A stretch of DNA of 64,000 nucleotides from Ignavibacteriota bacterium. GTDB taxonomy: Bacteria; Bacteroidota; Ignavibacteria; Kapaibacteriales; UBA2268. The stretch covers positions 744,001 to 808,000 of the forward strand of contig JAHBUQ010000001.1 in NCBI GenBank assembly GCA_019637995.1. The letters are read 5' to 3'. Position 1 is the stretch's first letter, and the number at the start of each line of letters is the position of its first letter. Shown here piece after piece: positions 9,604 through 18,092 of the stretch. A program made the translations under genes and the position numbers. Below the pieces are notes generated by a model. It was not told the origin of the DNA. It made no database searches and was given only the letters and a program-made list of their open reading frames with translations.

Positions 9604-9652
9604 ATACTTTTAATATTAAATTGACGAATTATTCTGAAAAAATATGCAATGA

Positions 9653-10921
9653 CTATGTTTTTTGCTTTTTTTTCTTTGCAGCAGGAAATAGTATATTGTT
9701 AAGAATAAGTCTGTAACCGGGAGAATTTTTGAACAAATTTAGGTCAGTCGGCGGGTCACCTATTCTATGGACATAATCCTCAGGGTCATGTCCGCCGTAC
9801 CATGTGAAAGTACCCCGACCAATATTGCCATGCAAATATCTTGCTTCAGGAGTACCATCTTTAATTGCAAGAATTGTAACAGTATTTTTAATAAACTGCT
9901 TGTCAAAAGCAGTTGTCTGACCTAAAAATCCTTTAACAACATTCACGTGATTTTGAGTAAGCATAGTTGGTACAGGGTCATATTTTGCAGAGAATTCAAA
10001 AAGTGTAAACCAGTCTGCATCCGGATTATTAATATTCTGAGCGCCTATATCTATATTCGAAAATTCAACTTCAGTAGGATCCATTATGAGTCTGAAATTT
10101 TCGAAAGCAAATGTATTTTCAAAATTTAGTTTATCATTGGAGTAATAATCAGCAGGAGTACCATCGAACATACTTTCGCAAATATCAATACCTTCTGTTG
10201 CAAGAGCTATATCAAAAGAGTCAGTTGCAGTACACATCGCAAAAATAAATCCACCGGAAGCAACATATTGCCTGATTGTCTGAGCTACTGCTTTTTTAAG
10301 CAGACACACATCACGATATCCCATTTTTTTTGCTACACTTTCATTTAAAGTTACTTGCTGAATATACCAGGGAGCATTACGATAGCTTACCCAGAATTTA
10401 CCGTATTGTCCCGTAAAATCTTCGTGATGAAGATGAAGCCAGTCGTAATCCTTCAATTTACCTGTGAGTACTTCTTCATCCCAGATAATATCATGCTTTA
10501 CTTCAGCATATTCCATAGCCATACGAACGGCATCATCCCATGGCTGAACACCAGGAGGGGCATACACGGCAATTTTAGGGGCTTTTTCCAGCTTCACAGC
10601 TTCCATATTGACACCTTCCTGACGAACTTCTTCAAGAATGGAATTTCCGGCAGCGTCGCTAATTCTCTCAAAAAATACTCCACGGATACGACATTCAGAT
10701 GCAAGATTGTCGTTATAATCGAACATAAATGAGCCACCTCTGTAATTTAGAAGCCATTCAGATGTACCGCCTTCTGTTAAGTGCCAGTAGGTTATTCCAT
10801 AAGCTTTTAAATGGTCTGTTTGGGACAAGTCCATAGGGATTAAAAGCTTCTGGGAATATGAAACATTAACAACTATAAATAATAATGCAGCTATAATTAA
10901 TTTTAAATTCCTCTTTATCAT
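9653..10921 (-). CDS. Secreted protein of the family mislabelled 'asparagine synthetase B'
   Basis: A 422-residue exported protein (signal peptide ending VSYSQ). It matches from memory a conserved Bacteroidota family whose hallmark blocks are visible: LLIPMDLSQTDHLKAYG, WLLNYRGGSF, ECRIRGVFFE, WLHLHHEDFTGQYGKFW and GGFIFAMCTATDSFDIALA. Databases often call it asparagine synthetase B, yet it has no N-terminal Cys nucleophile, no glutaminase domain and no ATP-pyrophosphatase SGGxDS motif, and it is exported. The fold may be glutamine-amidotransferase-like (a flavodoxin-like core with an HHED block). Function unknown. The C-terminus ends in a Lys-rich tail. Confidence 0.8.
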   Translation of the reverse strand: MIKRNLKLIIAALLFIVVNVSYSQKLLIPMDLSQTDHLKAYGITYWHLTEGGTSEWLLNYRGGSFMFDYNDNLASECRIRGVFFERISDAAGNSILEEVRQEGVNMEAVKLEKAPKIAVYAPPGVQPWDDAVRMAMEYAEVKHDIIWDEEVLTGKLKDYDWLHLHHEDFTGQYGKFWVSYRNAPWYIQQVTLNESVAKKMGYRDVCLLKKAVAQTIRQYVASGGFIFAMCTATDSFDIALATEGIDICESMFDGTPADYYSNDKLNFENTFAFENFRLIMDPTEVEFSNIDIGAQNINNPDADWFTLFEFSAKYDPVPTMLTQNHVNVVKGFLGQTTAFDKQFIKNTVTILAIKDGTPEARYLHGNIGRGTFTWYGGHDPEDYVHRIGDPPTDLNLFKNSPGYRLILNNILFPAAKKKKQKT

Positions 10922-11192
10922 AATCGGTAAATTTCAATAAAAATATTTAGACATAAGACTTAAACATACTAACGATTAAATTCATTAAAAATTCTTATTC
11001 TATATTAAATTTAATTATATGATTAGTCATATACAATAAATTCCAAAACAACAATACGGTATAAATAGCAACATTATCAACGATATAATCGTATTAGCTG
11101 ACAAAATTGATTTGAGAATATTGTAAATATTTTATCAATTAATATCGTTTGATACGTCGCTACATCTTTTATTATTATAAAAATTTTCATTT

Positions 11193-14012
11193 ATGAGCCA
11201 AAGCAAACTATATCTAATTGACGGAATGTCATTAGTTTTCAGAGCATATCATGCAATGTCTAATACTGCAATGAGAAATTCCGAAGGAGAGCCAACCGGC
11301 GCAGTCTTTGGATTTACTAATATGATAACTTCTCTTCTTGAGAGATTTAATCCAGAAAAAATAGCAGTGGTTTTTGATAGGGCAGAGCCTACATTCAGGC
11401 ATAATATGTATGAAGCATATAAAGCTAATCGTGATGAATTTCCTGAAGAACTTGTTCCTCAGCTAAAGAGAATTAAAGAATTCTTAGATTTGAGTAAGAT
11501 TCCAAGAATTGAAAAAGCCGGCTTCGAAGCAGATGATATTATCGGTACACTTGCAAAAAAGGCTGCAGCCCAAGGCAATGAAGTTGTATGTCTGACTTCT
11601 GATAAAGATTATTATCAGCTTGTAGAAGGCAATATCTCACTTCTTAAACCGGGTAGAAAAGGGGAGGATTTTGAGAGGATAAATATACCTGAAGTCATTG
11701 AAAAATTTGGTGTTACACCGGATAAAGTTATTGATGTTTTAGCAATAATAGGAGATTCATCAGATAATATTCCAGGAGTAAAAGGTGTTGGTGAAAAAAC
11801 AGCGATTCCACTTGTTCAAAAATACGGCTCACTCGAAAGTATATATGAAAATTTGAATGAAATTGAAAGAACATCTTTAAAGACTAAATTTGAAGAGGCT
11901 AGGGATATGGCATTCCTGTCGAAAATTTTGGTTACGATTGATACAGATGTTCAGCTTGACTTCACTTATGAAGATTGCGTAATCAAGGAAGCAAAATTCA
12001 TTGAGTTGGATAAATTCTTTGAAATTATGAATTTCAATACAATAAGATCTAAATGGCGTAACAAAGCTCCGGCAGGATTTTTCGACAATAATAATGCTCA
12101 AAAGAAAGATAGCGAAATTCAATCTGCTGAAGTTTTAGGTAATATTGAGACCAATTATGAGATGATTACTTCACTTGACAGACTTGATTTAGTGATAAGT
12201 GAATTATCAAAAAGTGAAATATTGTCTTTTGACCTGGAGACAGATTCTCTTGATAAACAGAATTGTGAAATTGTTGGAATTTCTTTATCCGCTAAGGAAG
12301 GCACAGGTTATTATATTCCTGTTGAATATATCGGAAAAGAAATCATAGAAGAAGAAGAATCCTTATTCTCAGAGCCAAAAATTAATAATTCCAAAAAATG
12401 GGATGAATCATTAAACATAGATGATGTTATTTTAAGATTAAAACCGATTCTTGAAGATGAAAAAATAGGCAAATGCGGGCAGAATGTTAAGTTTGACATG
12501 TTTATTTTGAAAAGGCATAATATTGGCGTAACGCCGATCGTTTTTGATTCGATGGTTGCATCCTATATTCTTGACCCTGACCAGAAGCACGGAATGGATG
12601 CACTATCTGAAAAATATCTGAATTATAAACCAATATCAATTTCATCTCTGATTGGAGAAAAAAAAGCAACTCAAAAATCTATGCGTGATCTTCCGCCATC
12701 AGAAATTTCAAATTATGCATGTGAAGATGCAGATGTTGCATTGAAACTTAAAAATGTTCTTGATAAATTGATTATAAAAGAAAATCTCAATAAACTTGCT
12801 TATGATATAGAATTTCCAATAATCGAAGTTTTGAATTTGATGGAGTTTCAGGGGGTGGCAATAAATACAAATGCACTTAAAGATATTTCAAAAATAATCA
12901 AAGTAGAAACTGAAAGATTGCAAAAATTAATTTATAGCGAAGCGGGTCAGGAGTTTAATATTGATTCTCCTAAACAGCTGGGTGAAATTCTATTTGAAAA
13001 AATGATGATTCCTGCACAAAAAAAGAATAAAACCGGCTACAGCACTGATGTACAGGTTCTGACAGAACTTTCAGAATCTTTTCCGATAGCTGAATATGTG
13101 CTGGATTATCGTCAAATAACAAAGTTGCAGTCAACTTATGTCGAAGCATTGCCAAAATTGATAAATAAACATACCGGCAGAATTCACACAACTTATAACC
13201 AAACAGTTGCTTCAACCGGAAGATTATCATCCACCGACCCAAATTTGCAAAATATTCCGATTCGTACTGATTTAGGTAAGGAAATAAGGAAAGCCTTCGT
13301 ACCACAGCATAAAGATTATGTGATTTTGTCGGCAGATTATTCACAAGTTGAGCTAAGAATAATGGCGTATATTTGCGGAGATGAGTATCTAATAAATGCT
13401 TTCAAGGAAAATAATGATATCCACGCTGCAACCGCTGCAATACTCAATGGAATAAGTATCGAAGAAGTAAATCAGGATATGAGACGAATTGCCAAAACCG
13501 TTAATTTTGGCATTATGTACGGATTGGGAAGTTTTGGACTAGCCCAAAGGTTAGGTCTTTCCCGTACTGCTGCAAAGGAAATAATAGATAATTATTTTGA
13601 AAAATATCCCGGCATACGTAAATATATGGATATAACAATAAACTCAGCACGTGAAAAAGGTTATGCAGAAACCCTATGTGGTCGCCGAAGATATTTTGAA
13701 AATATTGACAGTAGAAATGCAAACTTACGCACCGCCGCAGAACGGGGAGCGATAAATATGCCAATACAGGGCACTGCTTCAGATATGATGAAGATAGCAA
13801 TGCTCAATATTCATAAATATATAACTCAGAATAATCTCAAGTCTAAAATGATGCTTCAGGTGCATGACGAACTTGTCTTCGAAGCTCACAATGATGAACT
13901 TAAAGATTTGCGAAATAACGTAATCAGGCTGATGTCCGAATCACTTTCACTTGGCGAAGTACCTGTAATAGTTGATACAGGCACCGGCAGTAACTGGTTT
14001 GAAGCACACTAA
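11193..14012 (+). CDS. polA: DNA polymerase I
   Basis: A full-length 939-residue family A polymerase. Residues 1-290 form the 5'-3' exonuclease (LIDGMSLVFRAYHAM, LTSDKDYYQLV, IGDSSDNIPGVKGVGEKTA). Residues about 325-530 form the 3'-5' proofreading domain, with its acidic residues kept: FDLETDSLD, QNVKFDMFIL and YACEDADVAL. Residues 550-939 form the polymerase, with motif A (SADYSQVELRIMAY), motif B (RRIAKTVNFGIMYGLG) and motif C (QVHDELVFE). Proofreading therefore looks intact, unlike many polA genes that have lost it. Role: Okazaki fragment processing and repair. It has its own 271-bp upstream region, shared divergently with the preceding gene. Confidence 0.98.
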   Translation: MSQSKLYLIDGMSLVFRAYHAMSNTAMRNSEGEPTGAVFGFTNMITSLLERFNPEKIAVVFDRAEPTFRHNMYEAYKANRDEFPEELVPQLKRIKEFLDLSKIPRIEKAGFEADDIIGTLAKKAAAQGNEVVCLTSDKDYYQLVEGNISLLKPGRKGEDFERINIPEVIEKFGVTPDKVIDVLAIIGDSSDNIPGVKGVGEKTAIPLVQKYGSLESIYENLNEIERTSLKTKFEEARDMAFLSKILVTIDTDVQLDFTYEDCVIKEAKFIELDKFFEIMNFNTIRSKWRNKAPAGFFDNNNAQKKDSEIQSAEVLGNIETNYEMITSLDRLDLVISELSKSEILSFDLETDSLDKQNCEIVGISLSAKEGTGYYIPVEYIGKEIIEEEESLFSEPKINNSKKWDESLNIDDVILRLKPILEDEKIGKCGQNVKFDMFILKRHNIGVTPIVFDSMVASYILDPDQKHGMDALSEKYLNYKPISISSLIGEKKATQKSMRDLPPSEISNYACEDADVALKLKNVLDKLIIKENLNKLAYDIEFPIIEVLNLMEFQGVAINTNALKDISKIIKVETERLQKLIYSEAGQEFNIDSPKQLGEILFEKMMIPAQKKNKTGYSTDVQVLTELSESFPIAEYVLDYRQITKLQSTYVEALPKLINKHTGRIHTTYNQTVASTGRLSSTDPNLQNIPIRTDLGKEIRKAFVPQHKDYVILSADYSQVELRIMAYICGDEYLINAFKENNDIHAATAAILNGISIEEVNQDMRRIAKTVNFGIMYGLGSFGLAQRLGLSRTAAKEIIDNYFEKYPGIRKYMDITINSAREKGYAETLCGRRRYFENIDSRNANLRTAAERGAINMPIQGTASDMMKIAMLNIHKYITQNNLKSKMMLQVHDELVFEAHNDELKDLRNNVIRLMSESLSLGEVPVIVDTGTGSNWFEAH

Positions 14013-14027
14013 ATCATCTTAGCTCAA

Positions 14028-14071
14028 TTCAGGGGATAAATCTAATTTTGTATAGATTTATTATCCCTGAA
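14028..14071. terminator. Shared polA / flagellin terminator hairpin
   Basis: A long inverted repeat from TTCAGGGGATAAATCTA to TAGATTTATTATCCCTGAA, with a two-base bulge and an eight-base loop, between two convergent genes. The right arm covers the flagellin stop codon (14061-14063), so the last codons of flagellin are part of the stem. Confidence 0.65.
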
Positions 14072-14999
14072 TAAGCTGTAAGAATGATTGTGGATTTGAA
14101 TTAGCCTGTGCAAGTGAAATCAATGAAGACTGCTGTAAGAACTGCGACTTAATAAGTTCTAACTGCTCTTTTGCAACATCAGCATCTTCGATTCTTGATA
14201 TAGCTGCGTTATAGTTTACAATTTGACTCTTAAGCAAATCTTCCTGCGAATCAAGTCTGTTGACAATACCGCCTACAAAAGCAGCGACTTTGTTCACGTT
14301 ATTGATTGCATCTGATATACTTTTAAGAGTAGCCGTCAAATTATCTCTTGAGAATAAACCAAGATCAGTAGAATTTACATCATTCAATTCTTCAAGGTTC
14401 AATCCATCAATACCTGCGAAATTTCCGCCTGCAAGAGCAACTGTGAATCCATTTGCTGAAGCAACGTTGAAATCAGAAGTATTGGTAGCAGATAAATCTA
14501 CTGAAAGTCTGATTAGATTATTGGTTGCATCTGTACCAATCACGAAATCTGTTGAAAAAGTACCATCAATAAGGTTTCTTCCGCCGAAAACTGTTGACTG
14601 AACTACGGTATCAATTTGTTGAGCTAATCTGTATGCTGACTTTGCAAGCGCAACTTTTTCATCAGTACCGGTTGCACCTGAAGATGCGTTCAAAATTGCT
14701 TCTTTGATTTTCTGAAGCTGGTCACCAATGTTTTCATAAGAATCCATAATGATATTTGCAAGATTCTTAGCATCGCCCACTGTGTTTACAGCCGATTTGA
14801 GTGAAGTATTACGTGCATACAAAGCACGAGAAGTAATATAACCTGCAACATCATCAGCTGCACTGTTAATTCTTTTACCGGTTGATAATCTCAACTGACG
14901 TAATGATATACTGCGATTCGATACCTCAAGAGAATTATAAGCATTCTCCGCTGCAATGTTCGTGCGTATCCTCGCATTTCCGCCTATCGCAAAAGGCAT
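14061..14999 (-). CDS. Flagellin
   Basis: A 312-residue flagellin. The N-terminal D0/D1 helix shows the conserved block RLSTGKRINSAADDVAGYIT, and the C-terminal D1/D0 helix the block QLELIKSQFLQQSSLISLAQ followed by ANSNPQSFLQLIQG. Residues about 135-235 are a short D2-like domain rich in Asn, Thr and Ser. The start is ATG at 14999 with GGGAGG six bases upstream; a TTG two codons earlier falls between that site and the ATG. It stands alone, with no flagellar chaperone, cap or hook genes nearby. A flagellin marks Ignavibacteria/Kapabacteria-like lineages among T9SS-bearing bacteria. Confidence 0.95.
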   Translation of the reverse strand: MPFAIGGNARIRTNIAAENAYNSLEVSNRSISLRQLRLSTGKRINSAADDVAGYITSRALYARNTSLKSAVNTVGDAKNLANIIMDSYENIGDQLQKIKEAILNASSGATGTDEKVALAKSAYRLAQQIDTVVQSTVFGGRNLIDGTFSTDFVIGTDATNNLIRLSVDLSATNTSDFNVASANGFTVALAGGNFAGIDGLNLEELNDVNSTDLGLFSRDNLTATLKSISDAINNVNKVAAFVGGIVNRLDSQEDLLKSQIVNYNAAISRIEDADVAKEQLELIKSQFLQQSSLISLAQANSNPQSFLQLIQG

Positions 15000-15074
15000 A
15001 GTCAACCTCCCTGTGACATTAATTAATATAATTTTCTCTTCAACCGCAAAATTCTTCGCAGTTGTATGAATTAT

Positions 15075-15091
15075 TACAAGTTATATGCCAA
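15075..15091 (-). promoter_or_regulatory. Possible sigma-54-type promoter for flagellin
   Basis: The minus strand reads TTGGCATATAACTTGTA, close to the sigma-54 consensus TTGGCAC-N5-TTGC: the -24 TGGCA is intact and the spacing exact. The -12 element is TTGT rather than TTGC, which weakens it. It would give a leader of about 65 bases. No sigma-28 element (GCCGATAA) is visible upstream. Confidence 0.35.
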
Positions 15092-15244
15092 AATAAAATA
15101 ATTCGACTCTTATGATGATTGAATAATCTATGAGTTTTGTTCATTCAATATTGATATAATCTATGTTTACAGAGATATAAATTATAATTATCTGAGTATT
15201 TTATTAGAATATTGCTAAAATTTTGAAATAATAAAAACTAAAAT

Positions 15245-15278
15245 TTTGGTGAATATTTGGCGAAAAGTTATACTTTTG
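15245..15278 (+). promoter_or_regulatory. Bacteroidota-type promoter for queA
   Basis: TTTG (15245-15248) and TACTTTTG (15271-15278) match the -33 TTTG and -7 TAnnTTTG elements with a 22-base spacer. Transcription would begin near 15285, about 50 bases before the queA ATG. Confidence 0.5.
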
Positions 15279-15337
15279 CACAATATTAGCAGATTACATT
15301 TTAAAATATTTTAATTTCAAGTTTTATATAATATAAA

Positions 15338-16579
15338 ATGAATTATTTACCAAATATCAAACTTTCTGATTTTAACTACGAATTGCCGAAAGCAAAAATT
15401 GCTGATTATCCATTAAAGAATAGAGATTCGAGTAAACTATTATGCTGGAGCAACGGAAAAATTGAAGACAGAATGTTTCGGGATATTATAGACATTATTC
15501 CTGCAAATTCTCATATAATATTCAATAGCACTAAAGTTATTTCAGCCAGATTAAGAATGCTAAAGCCAACAGGTGGGAAATGTGAGCTTTTACTTGTTGA
15601 TGCAATACAACCGTCTTTAGACCCGGCTATAGTTATGCAAACTAAAAACAAATGCTTATGGAATTGTATGATTGGCGGAAGAAATGTAAAAGAAGGAATG
15701 ATAATATTGCCTGAAATTGAAACCGAGACAGGACTTACTGCAAAAGTAATTTCAAGATTAAACAATTATGGTGAAATTGAATTCTCTTGGGATGGAAAAT
15801 TTTCATTTGCGGATATTATTGCAAAAGCAGGGTTGATTCCACTGCCTCCATATATTGAGAGAGAGACCGAAGATAGCGATTCAGAAAGGTATCAGACAGT
15901 TTATGCAAAATCTTCAGGCTCTGTTGCAGCACCTACAGCAGGTTTACATTTTACAGATGAAATTATAAATAAATTGGGTGAAAAAGGAATAAAAAAGTCT
16001 GAAGTTACTCTCCATGTAGGTCCAGGAACATTTTTGCCGGTAAGCTATGATGATGTAAAAACCCACGATATGCACGATGAAATGTTTATTATTTCTAAAA
16101 GTACAATATTAACCATAATCGAAAGCATCAAAATGAATAGAAATATCATTGCAGTTGGCACTACTTCCGTCAGAACTTTGGAATCTCTTTACTGGTTTGG
16201 AGTTAAATTGCTAAAAAAAGAAAATATTGATATGCGAAATATTTTATTACATCAGGATGAACCATACAGATTGATGAAGAGTGGTAATATTTTGTGTAGT
16301 GATTCTTTAGAGACTGTTATAAAATGGATGGAATCTGAAAAATTAAATGTAATAATCGGAAGAACAAAATTATTTATAATGCCGGGTTATGAATTCAAAC
16401 TTTATAACGGTATTATTACAAATTTTCATCTGCCTAAATCAACTTTGATTCTTCTTGTATCTGCATTTACAGGCTCAGATGAATGGAGAAAAGTTTATAA
16501 TTTTGCACTTCAAAATAATTATCGTTTCTTAAGCTATGGTGACTCTTCATTTCTATTTAAACGAAAGTTAGACGTATAA
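15338..16579 (+). CDS. queA: S-adenosylmethionine:tRNA ribosyltransferase-isomerase
   Basis: Transfers and rearranges the ribosyl group of SAM onto preQ1 in tRNA to make epoxyqueuosine. Conserved blocks are present: LSDFNYELPKAKIADYPLKN, RDSSKLL, IFNSTKVISARL, IPLPPYIERETEDSDSERYQ, SVAAPTAGLHFTDEII, TLHVGPGTFLPV and TNFHLPKSTLILLVSAFTG. At 413 residues it is longer than the roughly 345-residue enterobacterial enzyme, mainly from an insertion around 285-345. Long forms are common in Bacteroidota. Two other queuosine genes, queD and queF, lie near 32.3-33.1 kb. Confidence 0.95.
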   Translation: MNYLPNIKLSDFNYELPKAKIADYPLKNRDSSKLLCWSNGKIEDRMFRDIIDIIPANSHIIFNSTKVISARLRMLKPTGGKCELLLVDAIQPSLDPAIVMQTKNKCLWNCMIGGRNVKEGMIILPEIETETGLTAKVISRLNNYGEIEFSWDGKFSFADIIAKAGLIPLPPYIERETEDSDSERYQTVYAKSSGSVAAPTAGLHFTDEIINKLGEKGIKKSEVTLHVGPGTFLPVSYDDVKTHDMHDEMFIISKSTILTIIESIKMNRNIIAVGTTSVRTLESLYWFGVKLLKKENIDMRNILLHQDEPYRLMKSGNILCSDSLETVIKWMESEKLNVIIGRTKLFIMPGYEFKLYNGIITNFHLPKSTLILLVSAFTGSDEWRKVYNFALQNNYRFLSYGDSSFLFKRKLDV

Positions 16580-16625
16580 TCTGTTTTGAACGTTTTATAA
16601 TCAATTCATAATAAAATAATATAAT

Positions 16626-17456
16626 ATGAGTATAGCTAAACAATACGATTACGAAAAAAAGAAAGTAACTACATTAAGACTTAAAGAAATGAAAAAGTCT
16701 GGTGTTAAAATTGTCTGTTTGACAGCTTATGACGCATTGACAGCAAGAGTTTTTTCAGAGTCAGGAGTAGATGTATTACTTGTAGGTGACTCACTTGGAA
16801 ATGTATTTCAGGGACTTGAGACAACTTTGTCAGTTACTTTAGAGCAAACAATATATCATACGAAAGCAGTTGTAAATGGGGCGGAAAGGTCGCTTATTGT
16901 TGCCGACATGCCATTTATGACCTATCAGGTTGCAGCCAATGAAGCATTTACCAATGCCGGAAAAATAATGAAGGAAACCGGTTGTAATGCTGTCAAGCTT
17001 GAGGGCGGCTCTGATGTTGTAATTGAAGCAATATCAAAAATGACAAGTGCCGGTATTCCGGTAATGGGACATCTTGGATTGACACCACAGAGCATTAATC
17101 AATTCGGTTCTTACAGAGCTCGTGGAAAAGATACTGATGAAGCAGAAAAAATTTTTAAAGATGCTCATCTTTTGCAGGAAGCGGGTGCTTTTTCAATAGT
17201 TTTAGAAAAAATTCCAGCTGAACTAGGAAGGAAAATCAGCGAATCTTTGACAATTCCTACGATTGGTATTGGAGCAGGTGCTCATTGTGACGGTCAAATT
17301 CTTGTTTGGACAGATATGCTTGGGCTTACAGTTGATTTTAACCCAAGATTTGTCCGAAGGTATGCTGAGTTATATAATTTAATGCTTAATTCCACTAAAA
17401 AATATGGGGATGATATCAGAAAAGGAGAATTCCCTAACGATAAGGAGTCATACTAA
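16626..17456 (+). CDS. panB: 3-methyl-2-oxobutanoate hydroxymethyltransferase
   Basis: First committed step of pantothenate synthesis, forming ketopantoate with methylene-tetrahydrofolate. The 276 residues carry the family blocks LTAYDALTARVFSESGVDVL, LLVGDSLGNVFQG, ADMPFMTYQ, VKLEGG, PVMGHLGLTPQS and TIGIGAGAHCDGQILVW, including the Mg-binding Asp residues and the catalytic Glu near 190 (VLEKIPAEL). It lies 46 bases after queA on the same strand. Its stop overlaps the next start in TAATG. Confidence 0.97.
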   Translation: MSIAKQYDYEKKKVTTLRLKEMKKSGVKIVCLTAYDALTARVFSESGVDVLLVGDSLGNVFQGLETTLSVTLEQTIYHTKAVVNGAERSLIVADMPFMTYQVAANEAFTNAGKIMKETGCNAVKLEGGSDVVIEAISKMTSAGIPVMGHLGLTPQSINQFGSYRARGKDTDEAEKIFKDAHLLQEAGAFSIVLEKIPAELGRKISESLTIPTIGIGAGAHCDGQILVWTDMLGLTVDFNPRFVRRYAELYNLMLNSTKKYGDDIRKGEFPNDKESY

Positions 17457-17851
17457 TGATTAGAAATTTTGGTTTTATATTGGTTTCTATATTTATTTCT
17501 TCTGCAATACTTGGTTGCGAGAGTTCAATCAGCAGCCCCAAGGATATTATTTTTCCTGAAACAAATGTCAGCTATACTGCCCAAGTAGAGCCTTTTTTGA
17601 ATTTGACCTGCGCTTTTGCCGGATGTCACGGGCATACTTCAGCTGCAGGAATCAGACTTAATGACTATTTTGCTATTATAAATTCCCCCGGTTTGGTAGT
17701 ACCCGGTAATGCAGATGGAAGTTTGCTGAATCAAATACTTGAAGAAAGAAAACCACATTTTACTTATTTCGAGAAGTCGAATATTACTCAAAATCATATA
17801 ACCGGTATGAGGCAATGGGTTTTGGAAGGTGCAAGATTAACTAAAGATTGA
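17456..17851 (+). CDS. Small lipoprotein with a CX4CH heme-like motif
   Basis: A 131-residue protein with a lipoprotein signal (FISSAILGCESS). The mature part resembles small c-type cytochrome modules: VEPFLNLTCAFAGCHGHTSA, then SPGLVVPGNADGSLLNQIL and a terminal HITGMRQWVLEGA. The cysteines are spaced C-AFAG-CH (CX4CH) instead of CXXCH. A Met in ITGM could be the distal ligand. Start and panB stop share a base (TAATG) behind AAGGAG, so translation is coupled to panB, an unexpected partner. Heme attachment is inferred; it could be a degenerate, heme-free domain. Cytochrome c maturation is indicated by ccmB at 5.6 kb. Confidence 0.7.
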   Translation: MIRNFGFILVSIFISSAILGCESSISSPKDIIFPETNVSYTAQVEPFLNLTCAFAGCHGHTSAAGIRLNDYFAIINSPGLVVPGNADGSLLNQILEERKPHFTYFEKSNITQNHITGMRQWVLEGARLTKD

Positions 17852-18092
17852 TTATTAAGGGCTTATAATTTGTCATTTTGTATTGAAAGTATTTCACAAA
17901 AATAAGTTATTTTTTAATATTGTTATAAAATATACATAAAAAATGAATTATTTTGCATAATTTTTCATTTTTAAGTTTTATATTACCAATAAATTCGTTA
18001 ATTTTGAGTTAGTTAATTGACAATTTTTTAAAAAGTATTTCTAAGTTGAAATCTTTGGTAATTTTAAATAACAATAAAAAAGGAAAATAATT

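Larger units (their letters stand above)
15000..15337. other. Divergent intergenic region between flagellin and queA
   Basis: 338 AT-rich bases with no credible coding frame. It holds the flagellin ribosome binding site (at about 15006-15011 on the minus strand), a possible sigma-54-like element for flagellin and a possible sigma-70-type promoter for queA, listed separately. I see no structured RNA. Confidence 0.5.

Noticed and set aside
9653..10921. Asparagine synthetase B as the product
   Set aside because: No catalytic Cys at position 2, no SGGxDS motif and a clear signal peptide; the label looks like a propagated database error.
17852..18092. Riboswitch or leader RNA ahead of gdhA
   Set aside because: The 241 bases are very AT-rich; I could not find a convincing stem set, conserved riboswitch core or exact TAnnTTTG promoter.
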